From contig NZ_CP076361.1 in the NCBI RefSeq assembly GCF_018798885.1, positions 558,001 to 622,000 of the forward strand: DNA of 64,000 bases, given 5' to 3'. The DNA comes from Gemmobacter fulvus. GTDB taxonomy: Bacteria > Pseudomonadota > Alphaproteobacteria > Rhodobacterales > Rhodobacteraceae. The notes beneath the pieces are model-generated. The model had not been told where the DNA came from. It worked only from the letters and a program-made list of their open reading frames with translations, and did not search any database. Positions 42,781-51,036 of the stretch are shown here, in pieces. Numbering within the stretch: position 1 is the stretch's first letter; each line of letters begins with the position of its first letter. The translations under genes were made by a program, and so were the position numbers.

Positions 42781-44052
42781 ATGCGATTGACCGCACCTTC
42801 CCCTGCAACCCTTCTTCGCGCCTTCGGGCTGACCACCGCGCTTGGCGCGCTGTCGGCCTGCGGCGGGCAACCCTTTGACTGGGATCTGCGCCCCGGCGGG
42901 CTGAACACCCGCGAGGCGGCGCTGGCCGCCACCGCAAGCCGCCCCGCCCCGGATGCGCGCGGTGTGATCTCTTATCCCGGCTATCAGGTCGCCGTGGCGC
43001 GGCGCGGCGATACCGTCAGCAGCCTTGCGGCGCGGGTCGGCACCGATGCGGGCGAACTGGCGCGCTACAATGCCGTGCAGCCCGGCGATCCCCTGCGCGA
43101 GGGCGAGGTGATCGCGCTGCCCCGTCGCGTGGCCACCGCAGGGGTTGCGGCCGCCGCACCGGGCACCGGGGCGATCATCGGCGCACCGATCCAGTCGGGC
43201 GCGATTGACGTGGGCACCATCGCTTCTTCTGCCATCAACAAGGCCGCCCCGGCAGGCACGGCCGGTGCCGCCGCGCCGACCGGCTGGCAAAAGGGCCCCG
43301 AGGCCAATTCGCAGGCGGCCGGCGTCGAACCGGCGCGCCATCAGGTGCAGCGCGGCGAAACCGCCTTCACCATTGCCCGCGCCTATAATGTCACCGCCAA
43401 GGCGCTGGCCGACTGGAACGGGCTCGATGCCAATCTGACGGTGCGCGAAGGCCAGTATCTGATGATCCCGGTGGCACAGGCGCAGGCCGCCCCTGCCGCC
43501 GCAGCCCCCGTGCCGGTGACGGCACCGGGCGCAGGCTCGCCGACGCCGGTGCCGCCCTCGGCCTCCAAACCGCTGCCCGCGCAGGACGAAGCCCCGGTGG
43601 CGCAGAAACCCGCCGCCGCGAAACCCGGTGCGGCGGCCCAGCCCGCCAAACCCGCCGCGCCGCCGGTGGCCGATCTCGGCGCCACCCGCACCGCCGCCTC
43701 CTCGTCGAAACTGGCGATGCCGGTCGGCGGTCAGATCATCCGCGGCTATGCCAAGGGCAAGAACGAAGGCATCGACATCGGGGCCGCTGCCGGGGCGGGC
43801 GTCGCCGCTGCCGCCGATGGCACCGTGGCCGCGATCACCAAGAACACCGATGGCGTGCCGATCCTGGTGATCCGCCACGCCGACAACCTGCTGACGGTCT
43901 ATGGTGGCATCGACGCCATCACCGTCGCCAAGGGGGCCACGGTGAAACGCGGGCAGGCCATTGCCAAGGTGCGTGCAGGCAGCCCCGCCTTCCTGCATTT
44001 CGAGGTTCGCAAGGGCTTCGATTCCGTCGATCCGGCAGGCTATCTGCAATAA
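42781..44052 (+). CDS. NlpD-like murein hydrolase activator (lipoprotein, two LysM, degenerate M23)
   Basis: The 423-residue protein has a lipoprotein signal with lipobox LSAC (Cys at about 27), two LysM domains (about 66-104 and about 186-227), a long Ala/Pro-rich linker, and a C-terminal LytM/M23 domain. The M23 zinc site is incomplete: the usual HxxxD is NEGID, and the HxH motif appears as FLHFE. This matches activator proteins of the NlpD/EnvC type, which stimulate amidases instead of cutting peptidoglycan. Function is inferred from this and from the surE-pcm context. Confidence 0.87.
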   Translation: MRLTAPSPATLLRAFGLTTALGALSACGGQPFDWDLRPGGLNTREAALAATASRPAPDARGVISYPGYQVAVARRGDTVSSLAARVGTDAGELARYNAVQPGDPLREGEVIALPRRVATAGVAAAAPGTGAIIGAPIQSGAIDVGTIASSAINKAAPAGTAGAAAPTGWQKGPEANSQAAGVEPARHQVQRGETAFTIARAYNVTAKALADWNGLDANLTVREGQYLMIPVAQAQAAPAAAAPVPVTAPGAGSPTPVPPSASKPLPAQDEAPVAQKPAAAKPGAAAQPAKPAAPPVADLGATRTAASSSKLAMPVGGQIIRGYAKGKNEGIDIGAAAGAGVAAAADGTVAAITKNTDGVPILVIRHADNLLTVYGGIDAITVAKGATVKRGQAIAKVRAGSPAFLHFEVRKGFDSVDPAGYLQ

Positions 44053-44076
44053 GGCCGGGCGGCCCCTCACAGACAG

Positions 44077-44104
44077 AAAGGCCGGGCACTTGCCCGGCCT
44101 TTTT
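44077..44104. terminator. Intrinsic terminator between nlpD and the DUF815 gene
   Basis: AAAGGCCGGGCA (44077-44088) and TGCCCGGCCTTT (44091-44102) form a perfect stem, followed by TT. It lies 24 bases after the nlpD-like stop and also points toward the convergent DUF815 gene, so it may serve both. Confidence 0.9.
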
Positions 44105-44182
44105 ATTGCCCCCGCCTGTCATGGGTCCACGGCAGTCGGCCCGAGGGGGCTCGATGCCCCCGAGAGCCGGGCCCCGTTGCGG

Positions 44183-45040
44183 TCAGGCCAGCGCGACACC
44201 CTGGCGCGCCGCCAGATCGGTGAAGAACTGCCAGGCCACCCGGCCCGAGCGTGCGCCGCGCGTCGCCTGCCACTCGATCGCCTCGGCCCGCAGCACATCC
44301 GCCGCCACCTGCACGCCGTAAGCGGCGCAATAGCCATCAATCATCGCCAGATATTCATCCTGCGAACAGGGGTGGAAGCCCAGCCACAGCCCGAACCGAT
44401 CCGACAGCGAGACCTTTTCCTCCACCGCTTCCGACGGGTTGATGGCGCTGGACCGCTCGTTCTCGATCATATCGCGCGGCATCAGATGCCTGCGGTTCGA
44501 AGTGGCATAGAGCACCACATTCTCCGGTCGGCCTTCGATGCCGCCATCCAGCACCGCCTTCAGGCTTTTGTAATGCTGGTCATCATGGCTGAACGACAGA
44601 TCATCGCAAAACAGCACGAAACGGGCCGGAGCGGCCTGCAGATGCTTCAGCAACCGCCCGACCGAGGGCAGATCCTCGCGCGCCAGTTCCACCAGCTTCA
44701 AATCGAGCCCGCGTGCCCGCACCGCCGCATGCACGGCTTTCACCAGACTGGATTTGCCCATGCCACGCGCGCCCCAGAGCAGGGCATTGTTGGCGGGCAG
44801 GCCCTTGGCGAAATGCAGGGTGTTTTCAAACAGCGTATCGCGCGACCGGTTCACCCCCACCAACAGCTCCAGCGCCACCCGCGAGACTTTCGCCACCGGA
44901 TCGAGCCGGTCGGGGTTGGTGTGCCAGACGAAGGCCTCCGCGCCGGAAAACTCCGGCGCGGGATGGGCGGGCGGAGCCAGACGCTCCAGCGCCTCGGCAA
45001 TCCGGGTCAGGGCGTCGCTGGGCAGGCTGTCAAAGCTCAT
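44183..45040 (-). CDS. DUF815-family AAA-type ATP-binding protein
   Basis: The 285-residue protein belongs to the DUF815 ATPases: [18 protein letters not shown] holds Walker A (GARGMGKSS), [13 protein letters not shown] holds Walker B, and [15 protein letters not shown] is the sensor region. The family function is unknown. Its ATG overlaps the tatC stop (ATGA), so it is translated with the Tat translocase. This association may be significant or merely operon convenience; no Tat role has been proved. Confidence 0.85.
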   Translation of the reverse strand: MSFDSLPSDALTRIAEALERLAPPAHPAPEFSGAEAFVWHTNPDRLDPVAKVSRVALELLVGVNRSRDTLFENTLHFAKGLPANNALLWGARGMGKSSLVKAVHAAVRARGLDLKLVELAREDLPSVGRLLKHLQAAPARFVLFCDDLSFSHDDQHYKSLKAVLDGGIEGRPENVVLYATSNRRHLMPRDMIENERSSAINPSEAVEEKVSLSDRFGLWLGFHPCSQDEYLAMIDGYCAAYGVQVAADVLRAEAIEWQATRGARSGRVAWQFFTDLAARQGVALA

Positions 45041-45912
45041 TTATGCGCTCCTGCATCCGCGTCGGCTTCGTCTTCATCCTCGTCCACCCACAGGCCCTCG
45101 GCGCGCAGCGCGGCCTCGCGTTTCTTTTCGATCCGCGCGATCAGGAAGATCGACACTTCATACAGCGGATAGATGGCGGCAAAGAGGATGATCTGGCTCA
45201 TCATGTCGGGGGGGGTGACCACCGCCGCCACGATCAGGATCAGCACGACCGCATATTTGCGCATCGCCTTCAGACCCTTGGACGAGATCAGTCCGGCCTT
45301 GCCCATCAGCGTCAGCAGCACCGGCAGCTGGAAACACAGTCCGAAGGCCATCACGAAACTGGTGGTCAGCGCCAGATATTGCTCCATCGAGCCTTGGAAT
45401 AGCACCCCCGCCGGCGCGCTGGATACCACCTCGCCCGCCACATCGGCCTCGGTTGCGCCGAAGTTCTGCTGGAAGCCCAGAAAGAAATCAAACGCGATCG
45501 GCAGCACGATGTAATAGGAAAACGCCGCGCCCAGCAGGAACATCAGCGGCGAGGCGACGAGGAAGGGCAGGAAGGCATTCTTTTCCGACCGATAAAGGCC
45601 GGGAGCCACAAAGCGCCAAAGCTGATAACCGATCACCGGGAAAGACAGCGCAAAGCCACCCATCACCGAAATGCGGATGGCCACGAAGAAGCCCTCCTGC
45701 AACTTCACGAGGATCAGCCCGCATTCCTGATTGCGCGCGGCCAGCGCGTCGCAGATCGGCTGGGTCAGGAAGTTGAAGATCGGGTTCCAGACGGTAAAGC
45801 ACAGGCACATCGCCACCAGAAACGCGCCAAGCGCATAGAGGATGCGATTGCGCAGCTCTGCCAGATGTTCGATCAGCGGCGCGCTGCTGTCTTCGATATT
45901 GTCGCTCGTCAT
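45037..45912 (-). CDS. tatC: Twin-arginine translocase subunit TatC
   Basis: The 291-residue membrane protein binds twin-arginine signals and has six hydrophobic segments. The N-terminal [12 protein letters not shown] includes the conserved glutamate, and the first periplasmic loop and the segment [16 protein letters not shown] are typical of TatC. An acidic cytoplasmic tail ([12 protein letters not shown]) is unusual in length. It overlaps tatB at the start and the DUF815 gene at the end by ATGA. Confidence 0.96.
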   Translation of the reverse strand: MTSDNIEDSSAPLIEHLAELRNRILYALGAFLVAMCLCFTVWNPIFNFLTQPICDALAARNQECGLILVKLQEGFFVAIRISVMGGFALSFPVIGYQLWRFVAPGLYRSEKNAFLPFLVASPLMFLLGAAFSYYIVLPIAFDFFLGFQQNFGATEADVAGEVVSSAPAGVLFQGSMEQYLALTTSFVMAFGLCFQLPVLLTLMGKAGLISSKGLKAMRKYAVVLILIVAAVVTPPDMMSQIILFAAIYPLYEVSIFLIARIEKKREAALRAEGLWVDEDEDEADADAGAHK

Positions 45913-46478
45913 GCCTGCTCATGTCCTTCGGGGGCCGCGCCTGCGGGGGCGGGCGCATCGGTCTTGGGCTGGGCCTGCCTTGCGGCCTGCTCTGCCAGAC
46001 GCGCCGCGCGTTTGGTGGCGACCTCTTCGGCGAGGGCCGTGGTGGCGGGTCCCAGCGGTGCCGCTGCGACCGCCTCGGCGGCCACGGGTGCGGCGGTGGC
46101 TGCCGCTCCGGCCGCGATGGTGGCGGCAGCGGTGGGCGGAGCCGCCGGGGCCGCAGGCGCATCGGGGTCCGGCACGGCCGAAGTGCCCGGTTTCGGTTTC
46201 AGCGGATCCCAGGCCTCGAATTTGGTGGCGGCGTTTTTAACCGCATCCAGACCCATGCTGCGCGCCGAGGTGGCCTTGCGCAGATCATCTGCCACATCGC
46301 GCAGGCCGGTATCATCCGCGGCACTTTCCATCGCCCGCTGAAATTCGCGCGCCATCGACCGCGCCTTGGCGGTAAACCGCCCCAGCGTGCGGAACATTTC
46401 CGGCAGGTCTTTCGGTCCGATGACGATAAGCGCCACCACCCCGATGACCATCAGTTCGGTCCAGCCGATATCGAACAT
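45909..46478 (-). CDS. tatB: Sec-independent translocase protein TatB
   Basis: The 189-residue protein has the TatB start [22 protein letters not shown] with the membrane helix, the amphipathic region [20 protein letters not shown], and then a long Ala/Pro/Thr-rich tail from about residue 90, of low complexity. TatB forms the receptor with TatC. It overlaps tatC by four bases and follows tatA by 46 bases. Confidence 0.94.
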   Translation of the reverse strand: MFDIGWTELMVIGVVALIVIGPKDLPEMFRTLGRFTAKARSMAREFQRAMESAADDTGLRDVADDLRKATSARSMGLDAVKNAATKFEAWDPLKPKPGTSAVPDPDAPAAPAAPPTAAATIAAGAAATAAPVAAEAVAAAPLGPATTALAEEVATKRAARLAEQAARQAQPKTDAPAPAGAAPEGHEQA

Positions 46479-46524
46479 CTTTCAGGTGCCTCCGGGCGTG
46501 TGCCGTGCCATCCCCTTTGGGGGA

Positions 46525-46737
46525 TCAGACCTTGTCTTTTTCGGGGGTCGGCGTCACGTCGCGCAGCGCGGCATCGGTGCGTTCGATTTCGGCGGTCTCT
46601 TCCTTGACGCCTTTCTTGAAGGCATTGATGCCCTTGCCGACTTCGCCCATCAGCGAGCTGACCTTGCCCTTGCCAAACAGCACGAGCACGACGACACCGA
46701 TCAGAAGCAGGCCGGGAAGGCCGATATTGTTGAGCAT
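46525..46737 (-). CDS. tatA: Sec-independent translocase protein TatA
   Basis: The 70-residue protein forms the Tat transport channel. It has a short membrane helix (LPGLLLIGVVVLVLFG), a hinge, and an amphipathic helix ending in a charged tail (KEETAEIERTDAALRD). It is the first gene of tatA-tatB-tatC-DUF815 and divergent from the short HTH regulator across 196 bases. AAGGAGAACTGCC precedes the ATG. Confidence 0.95.
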   Translation of the reverse strand: MLNNIGLPGLLLIGVVVLVLFGKGKVSSLMGEVGKGINAFKKGVKEETAEIERTDAALRDVTPTPEKDKV

Positions 46738-46933
46738 GGCAGTTCTCCTTGCACGCCCGGTTCGGGGGCCGATTGCAGTTGATCCGGCAGTGCGATGCGC
46801 CGGTGACTGATGTTGTGTCGCGCAAAGCGGGCGGCGTTACCAGAGGCTTTGGCGGCACAGCCGCGCGCTGCTGACAGCAAGATGTCAGTTGCCCCGGTTG
46901 ACGCCCGCCCGGCTTGCGCGCACCCTGCCCGGC

Positions 46934-47293
46934 ATGAGCCGCAATGACCGCCTGTATGATCTGATTCAGCTGCTGCGCGACGGGCGGTTGCACCGCGCGG
47001 GCGATCTGGCGGCGCAATTGGGCGTCTCAACCCGCACGATCTGGCGCGATATGGCGGTGCTGGCCGACTCGGGCCTGCCGGTGACGGGCGAACGCGGCGT
47101 GGGTTATATCCTGCGCGCGCCGGTGACGCTGCCGCCCTTGATCCTGACCACCGACGAGTTGGTGGCGCTGCAACTGTTCCTGAGCCAGACCTCCGAGGCG
47201 GCGGACAGTGACGTGGCGCGCGGGGCGCGCAGTCTGGCGGCAAAGATCTCCGCCGTCCTGCCACAGACCGGGGCCGAGGGCGAGGCGGGCTAA
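46934..47293 (+). CDS. Short HTH regulator (YafY/DeoR-like helix-turn-helix, WYL part truncated)
   Basis: The 119-residue protein starts MSRNDRLYDLIQLLRDGRLHRAGDLAAQLGVSTRTIWRD (only the latter half is the recognition helix), followed by a wing with GERGVGYILR and a short region LTTDELVALQLFLSQ. This is the front of YafY-type regulators; the usual WYL ligand-binding domain is missing. Short versions of this kind are known in Rhodobacterales, so it is not necessarily broken. It is divergent from tatA and overlaps the end of the convergent ABC gene by four bases. Confidence 0.75.
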   Translation: MSRNDRLYDLIQLLRDGRLHRAGDLAAQLGVSTRTIWRDMAVLADSGLPVTGERGVGYILRAPVTLPPLILTTDELVALQLFLSQTSEAADSDVARGARSLAAKISAVLPQTGAEGEAG

Positions 47294-48393
47294 GCTGAGG
47301 CGTGGCTGGCGCGCTGCGCCGGAAACACGAAACAGCGGTCACGCCGGATCATCAGCCACAGCACGGTGCCCGGTTTGGGCAAGAACACCCCCGGCACCGA
47401 GGCGGTGAGTTTGGCACCTTCGAAATCCATCGCAAATTCCACAAGGCTTTCGCGGCCCAGAAACCGGGCGCGCTGCACCGTGCCACGGGCGGGCGTGCCA
47501 TCCATCGGCGTCGGATTGGGGCCCCGTCCGGCGCGGTCAAAGTCGATCTTCAGATGCTGGGGACGGATGATGATATCCACCTCGGCCCCATCGGCATGGC
47601 CCGGCGTCAGAAACTCGCCAAAGGGTGTTTCGGTCAGCGCCCCGCGCGACACGCCCCGGATCACGTTGATATCGCTGAAAAACGCCGCCGCAGCCTTGTC
47701 TGCCGGGCTGTTGTAGACATGATAGGGCGAGCCGCGCTGCACGATGCGCCCGCCGCGCATCAGCGCGATTTCATCGGCCATGCGCAGCGCCTCGTCCGGC
47801 TCATGCGTGACCAGCAGCACCGCCGCGCCCTCTTCCTTCAGCACTTCCAGCGTGGTGTCGCGGATGCCGTCGCGCAGGCGGTTGTCGAGGCCGGAAAACG
47901 GCTCGTCCATCAGCATGATACGCGGGCGCGGGGCCAGCGCCCGTGCCAGCGCCACCCGTTGCTGTTCCCCACCCGAAAGCTGATGCGGATGTTTGTCGCC
48001 ATAGCCGGAGAGGTTCACCCGCTCCAGCAATTCGCCGATGCGGGCGCTGCGGGCGGCCCGGTCGGCCTTCAGCCCGAAGCCCACATTCTGCGCCACCGTC
48101 AGATGCGGAAACAACGCGAAGTCCTGAAACATCAGGCCAATGCCCCGCGCCTCGGGCGGCAGGGCGGTGACGGGGCCAAACACTTCGGCCCCGTCGATCA
48201 GGATCTGGCCGTCATCCGGCGTTTCGACCCCGGCAATCATGCGCAGCGTGGTGGATTTGCCGCAGCCCGAAGGGCCGAGCAGGCAGGTCACCTGCCCTGG
48301 CGCGATGGTCAGGCTGACCGCATCCACCACCGCCCGCCCGCCAAAGCGGCGGGTCAGCGACCGGGTTTCCAGACGGGCGGGCGTGTTGGGCAC
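47290..48393 (-). CDS. ABC transporter ATP-binding protein, Fe3+/spermidine (FbpC/PotA-like) type
   Basis: The 367-residue ATPase has Walker A GPSGCGKST, Q-loop MFQDFALFPHLTV, signature LSGGEQQR, Walker B IMLMDEPFSGLD and the switch His in VTHEPDEAL, followed by a C-terminal TOBE-type beta domain (DIIIRPQHLKID). Such proteins serve ferric iron, thiamine, spermidine or sulfate importers. No permease or binding protein gene lies next to it, so the partner is unknown. It starts with ATG at 48393; the next gene upstream (SDR) is 98 bases away on the same strand. Confidence 0.88.
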   Translation of the reverse strand: MPNTPARLETRSLTRRFGGRAVVDAVSLTIAPGQVTCLLGPSGCGKSTTLRMIAGVETPDDGQILIDGAEVFGPVTALPPEARGIGLMFQDFALFPHLTVAQNVGFGLKADRAARSARIGELLERVNLSGYGDKHPHQLSGGEQQRVALARALAPRPRIMLMDEPFSGLDNRLRDGIRDTTLEVLKEEGAAVLLVTHEPDEALRMADEIALMRGGRIVQRGSPYHVYNSPADKAAAAFFSDINVIRGVSRGALTETPFGEFLTPGHADGAEVDIIIRPQHLKIDFDRAGRGPNPTPMDGTPARGTVQRARFLGRESLVEFAMDFEGAKLTASVPGVFLPKPGTVLWLMIRRDRCFVFPAQRASHASA

Positions 48394-48491
48394 GGGCTAT
48401 CCCTAGAGAATTGATCGGGTATCTGCCTAACAGCCCGCAGAGGCAGAGACAAGCACCGCACCGGCCCGCGCCGCCGCTGCGGTGCGCCCGG

Positions 48492-49271
48492 TCACAGCGT
48501 TGCGTTGGTGGCACCACCATCCAGCAGGATGTTCTGCCCGACAATGAACCCGGCATGGGCCGAACACAGGAACGCACAAGCCGCGCCGAATTCAGCCGAG
48601 GTGCCATAGCGCCGCGCCGGAATGGTCGCCATGCGCTGCGTGCGCGCCGCATCCATGCTGATGCCCTGCGCCTTGACCACACCGCCATCCAGCGCCGTGG
48701 CGCGATCCGTGTCATGGATGCCGGGCAGCAGGTTGTTGATGGTCACGCCGAACGGGGCCACCTGCCGCGAGGTGCCCGCCACATAGCCGGTCAGCCCGGT
48801 GCGCGCGGCATTGGACAGGCCGAGCTGGGCAATGGGCGCCTTGACCGATTGCGAGGTGATATTGACCACCCTTCCCCAGCCCCGGTCGATCATGCCGGGC
48901 AACAGCGCCGTCATCAGCGCGATCGGCGTCAGCATATTGGCATCCAGCGCGCGGATGAAATCATCGCGCGTCCAGTCGCTCCACATCCCCGGCGGCGGAC
49001 CACCGGCATTGGTGACCAGAATATCCACCGCGCCTGCCGCCGCCAGCACCTCGGCCCGGCCCGCATCGGTGGTGACATCCGCCGCGACCGTGGTCACACG
49101 CACGCCATGCGCCGCCCGGATCTCTGCCGCCGCCGCCTCCAGCGCCTCGGCGCCGCGCGCGTTCATCACCAGATCGACACCGGCTTCGGCCAGCGCCTCG
49201 GCGCAGCCCCGGCCCAAGCCTTTGGACGATGCGCAGACCAGCGCCGTCTTTCCCCGAATCCACAGATCCAT
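48492..49271 (-). CDS. SDR-family oxidoreductase with non-canonical active site (BKR-like)
   Basis: The 259-residue Rossmann protein has an unusual nucleotide motif (CASSKGLGRG near 13-22), NAGGPPPG near 88, and NITSQSVKAPIAQLGLSNAARTGL. With Ser140 aligned to the catalytic Ser, the expected Tyr position is Ser153 and the expected Lys is Arg157. This resembles a known BKR-like SDR subgroup that lacks the canonical tetrad; its reaction is unknown. C-terminal GQNILLDGGATNATL is typical of the subgroup. The start codon at 49271 is divergent from the Hint-domain gene. Confidence 0.82.
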   Translation of the reverse strand: MDLWIRGKTALVCASSKGLGRGCAEALAEAGVDLVMNARGAEALEAAAAEIRAAHGVRVTTVAADVTTDAGRAEVLAAAGAVDILVTNAGGPPPGMWSDWTRDDFIRALDANMLTPIALMTALLPGMIDRGWGRVVNITSQSVKAPIAQLGLSNAARTGLTGYVAGTSRQVAPFGVTINNLLPGIHDTDRATALDGGVVKAQGISMDAARTQRMATIPARRYGTSAEFGAACAFLCSAHAGFIVGQNILLDGGATNATL

Positions 49272-49507
49272 GCCCGTTCTCCCGTTTGCGTTTGACCAAG
49301 CCTAGACCAGCGCGCCGCGGGTTTGAAGGCCGCGTTATGGCCGCTGTCTTTCTGGCGCTGCTGACGCTTCTGTGTCCAACTCTGCGCCGCGATGCCCGAA
49401 TTTTGCTTCATTGCCGTGATGTTATGTGCCAAAGACACGGGCGCGGCAGGATCGGGATGGCCTGCCCGCGCGTTTTCGTCCCTCCATCCGATGAACGGCC
49501 CCGCCCC

Positions 49508-50530
49508 ATGACGGACAGTCGCACCCCTTATGATCTACCCGGACAGGCCTGCATGGTTTTCCCTGCGGATGCCGTTTACGTGGCGGCTGGGGCCAATGTA
49601 GGCGACAGCCTGAGCGCGCCCGCCGAGGTCTGCCCCGGCGACATCTACGAGCTGGAACGCGGACAAGAGGCGCTGCGGCTGGTGGTCGCGCGCGAAGCCG
49701 GGGCGCAGCATGTCGCCGCCGGTTCGGCCATCGGCACGCCCGGCGATGTGGTCGATCTGCTGGGGCGCTATACGCTGATGGGTGATGACGGCAACCGGGT
49801 CGAATTGCTGGTTCTGGCGCTGCATGGCACGGCGGCGGGCATCTATGCCCTGCCCATGTCCCCCATGGGCGCGGGCATCGAATATGCGCTGGTCAAGGTG
49901 GAAGATGCGCCCGAAGCCGCGCCGTTGTCGGATCTGCTCTGCGTCAGCTTCGCGCGTGGCACGCTGATCACCATGGCCGATGGCACCCAGCGCGGGATCG
50001 AGACTCTGGCGCAGGGCGACAGGGTGCTGACCCGCGATCACGGCCCCCAGCCGGTGCGCTGGGTTGGCCATGCCACGCTGCGGGCGGTCGGGGCCTTTGC
50101 CCCGGTGGTGATCAGTGCCGGGGCCATGGGCAATGCGGGCGATCTGATCATCAGCCAGCACCACCGCATGTTCCTCTATCAGCGCAACCGCGCCAAGGGC
50201 GTACCCACCTCTGAAGTGCTGGTGCAGGCCAAACATCTGGTGAATGGCGAGACGATCTTTCTACGCGAAGGCGCTTATGTCGATTACTTCAGTCTGGTGT
50301 TTGACCGGCACGAGATCATCTATGCCGAGGGCATCCCCGCCGAAAGCTTGATGGTGACAGAGGCCACGCTGTCGCGCCTGCCGGTCGAGCTGTCAGCCGA
50401 GGTCAAGGCGCAGTTCCCGGGGCTGAGCCAGCATCAGCATTTCGGCACCGAGGCCGGGCGGCAGATGCTTGACCTGCTGACCCCCTCGGCGCAGGTTGGG
50501 CCAAAGGCGAAGGCGCGGCCCAAGGCCTGA
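49508..50530 (+). CDS. Hint-domain protein (Hedgehog/intein type, Rhodobacterales family)
   Basis: The 340-residue protein has an N-terminal region of about 140 residues (LysM-like or adhesin-like, not identified) and then a Hint domain from about 145 to 300: VSFARGTLITMADGTQR, GIETLAQGDRVLTRDHG, PVRWVGHATLRAVGAFAPVV and LIISQHHRMFLYQRN. The nucleophile position before Phe148 is Ser147 instead of Cys, with Cys145 two residues earlier. Function of these proteins is unknown. The ATG at 49508 begins MTDSRTPYDLPGQ. It lies in front of a small secreted protein gene. Confidence 0.78.
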   Translation: MTDSRTPYDLPGQACMVFPADAVYVAAGANVGDSLSAPAEVCPGDIYELERGQEALRLVVAREAGAQHVAAGSAIGTPGDVVDLLGRYTLMGDDGNRVELLVLALHGTAAGIYALPMSPMGAGIEYALVKVEDAPEAAPLSDLLCVSFARGTLITMADGTQRGIETLAQGDRVLTRDHGPQPVRWVGHATLRAVGAFAPVVISAGAMGNAGDLIISQHHRMFLYQRNRAKGVPTSEVLVQAKHLVNGETIFLREGAYVDYFSLVFDRHEIIYAEGIPAESLMVTEATLSRLPVELSAEVKAQFPGLSQHQHFGTEAGRQMLDLLTPSAQVGPKAKARPKA

Positions 50531-50563
50531 CGCCCGCGCGACTTTTTGCCGGAAGGAACCGCC

Positions 50564-50980
50564 ATGATCCAGGGCTTGTGGCACGCGCTGATCGGGATCT
50601 GCCTGCTGGCCAGCCCGGCCTTGGCGCAGGAGCTGGTCGAGGTGTCCGACATTCCGGCCACGGTCAGCGCCGATCTGGCCGCCCCCGACACGCCCGATTA
50701 TGTGCGCGCCTGGTCAGGCGATCTGACCGGCGATGGTCTGGCTGATCTGCTGGTGCAGGCTGCCTACCCGATGGGCGGGGGCAATGCCGCCATGCTGGCG
50801 CATGTGATCTATCAAGCCGAAGGCACCGGCTTTACCCGCCTGCGGGAGATGACCTTGCCGCAGGGCATCAAATCCGCCCGTCGCGAGGGCACCGACCTTG
50901 TGGTGACGATGTTCCGCTATCTGCCCGAGGATCCGCATTGCTGCCCCTCGGGTGAGGATGATCTGCGCCTGCCGCTGTGA
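50564..50980 (+). CDS. Small secreted protein of unknown function
   Basis: The 138-residue product has a Sec signal peptide (MIQGLWHALIGICLLASPALA, cleavage after residue 21) and a mature part with WSGDLTGDGLADLLVQAAYP, which reads like an FG-GAP or calcium-binding loop (D-x-T-x-D-G-x-x-D). It ends DPHCCPSGEDDLRLPL, with paired cysteines. I do not recognise a family. AAGGA precedes the ATG at 50564; it follows the Hint gene by 33 bases and may be cotranscribed. Confidence 0.65.
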   Translation: MIQGLWHALIGICLLASPALAQELVEVSDIPATVSADLAAPDTPDYVRAWSGDLTGDGLADLLVQAAYPMGGGNAAMLAHVIYQAEGTGFTRLREMTLPQGIKSARREGTDLVVTMFRYLPEDPHCCPSGEDDLRLPL

Positions 50981-51036
50981 CGCTGCCATGGTTACAGTCT
51001 GTGGACTGGCGCGCGCCTTTGCGGTAAACGCCCGCC

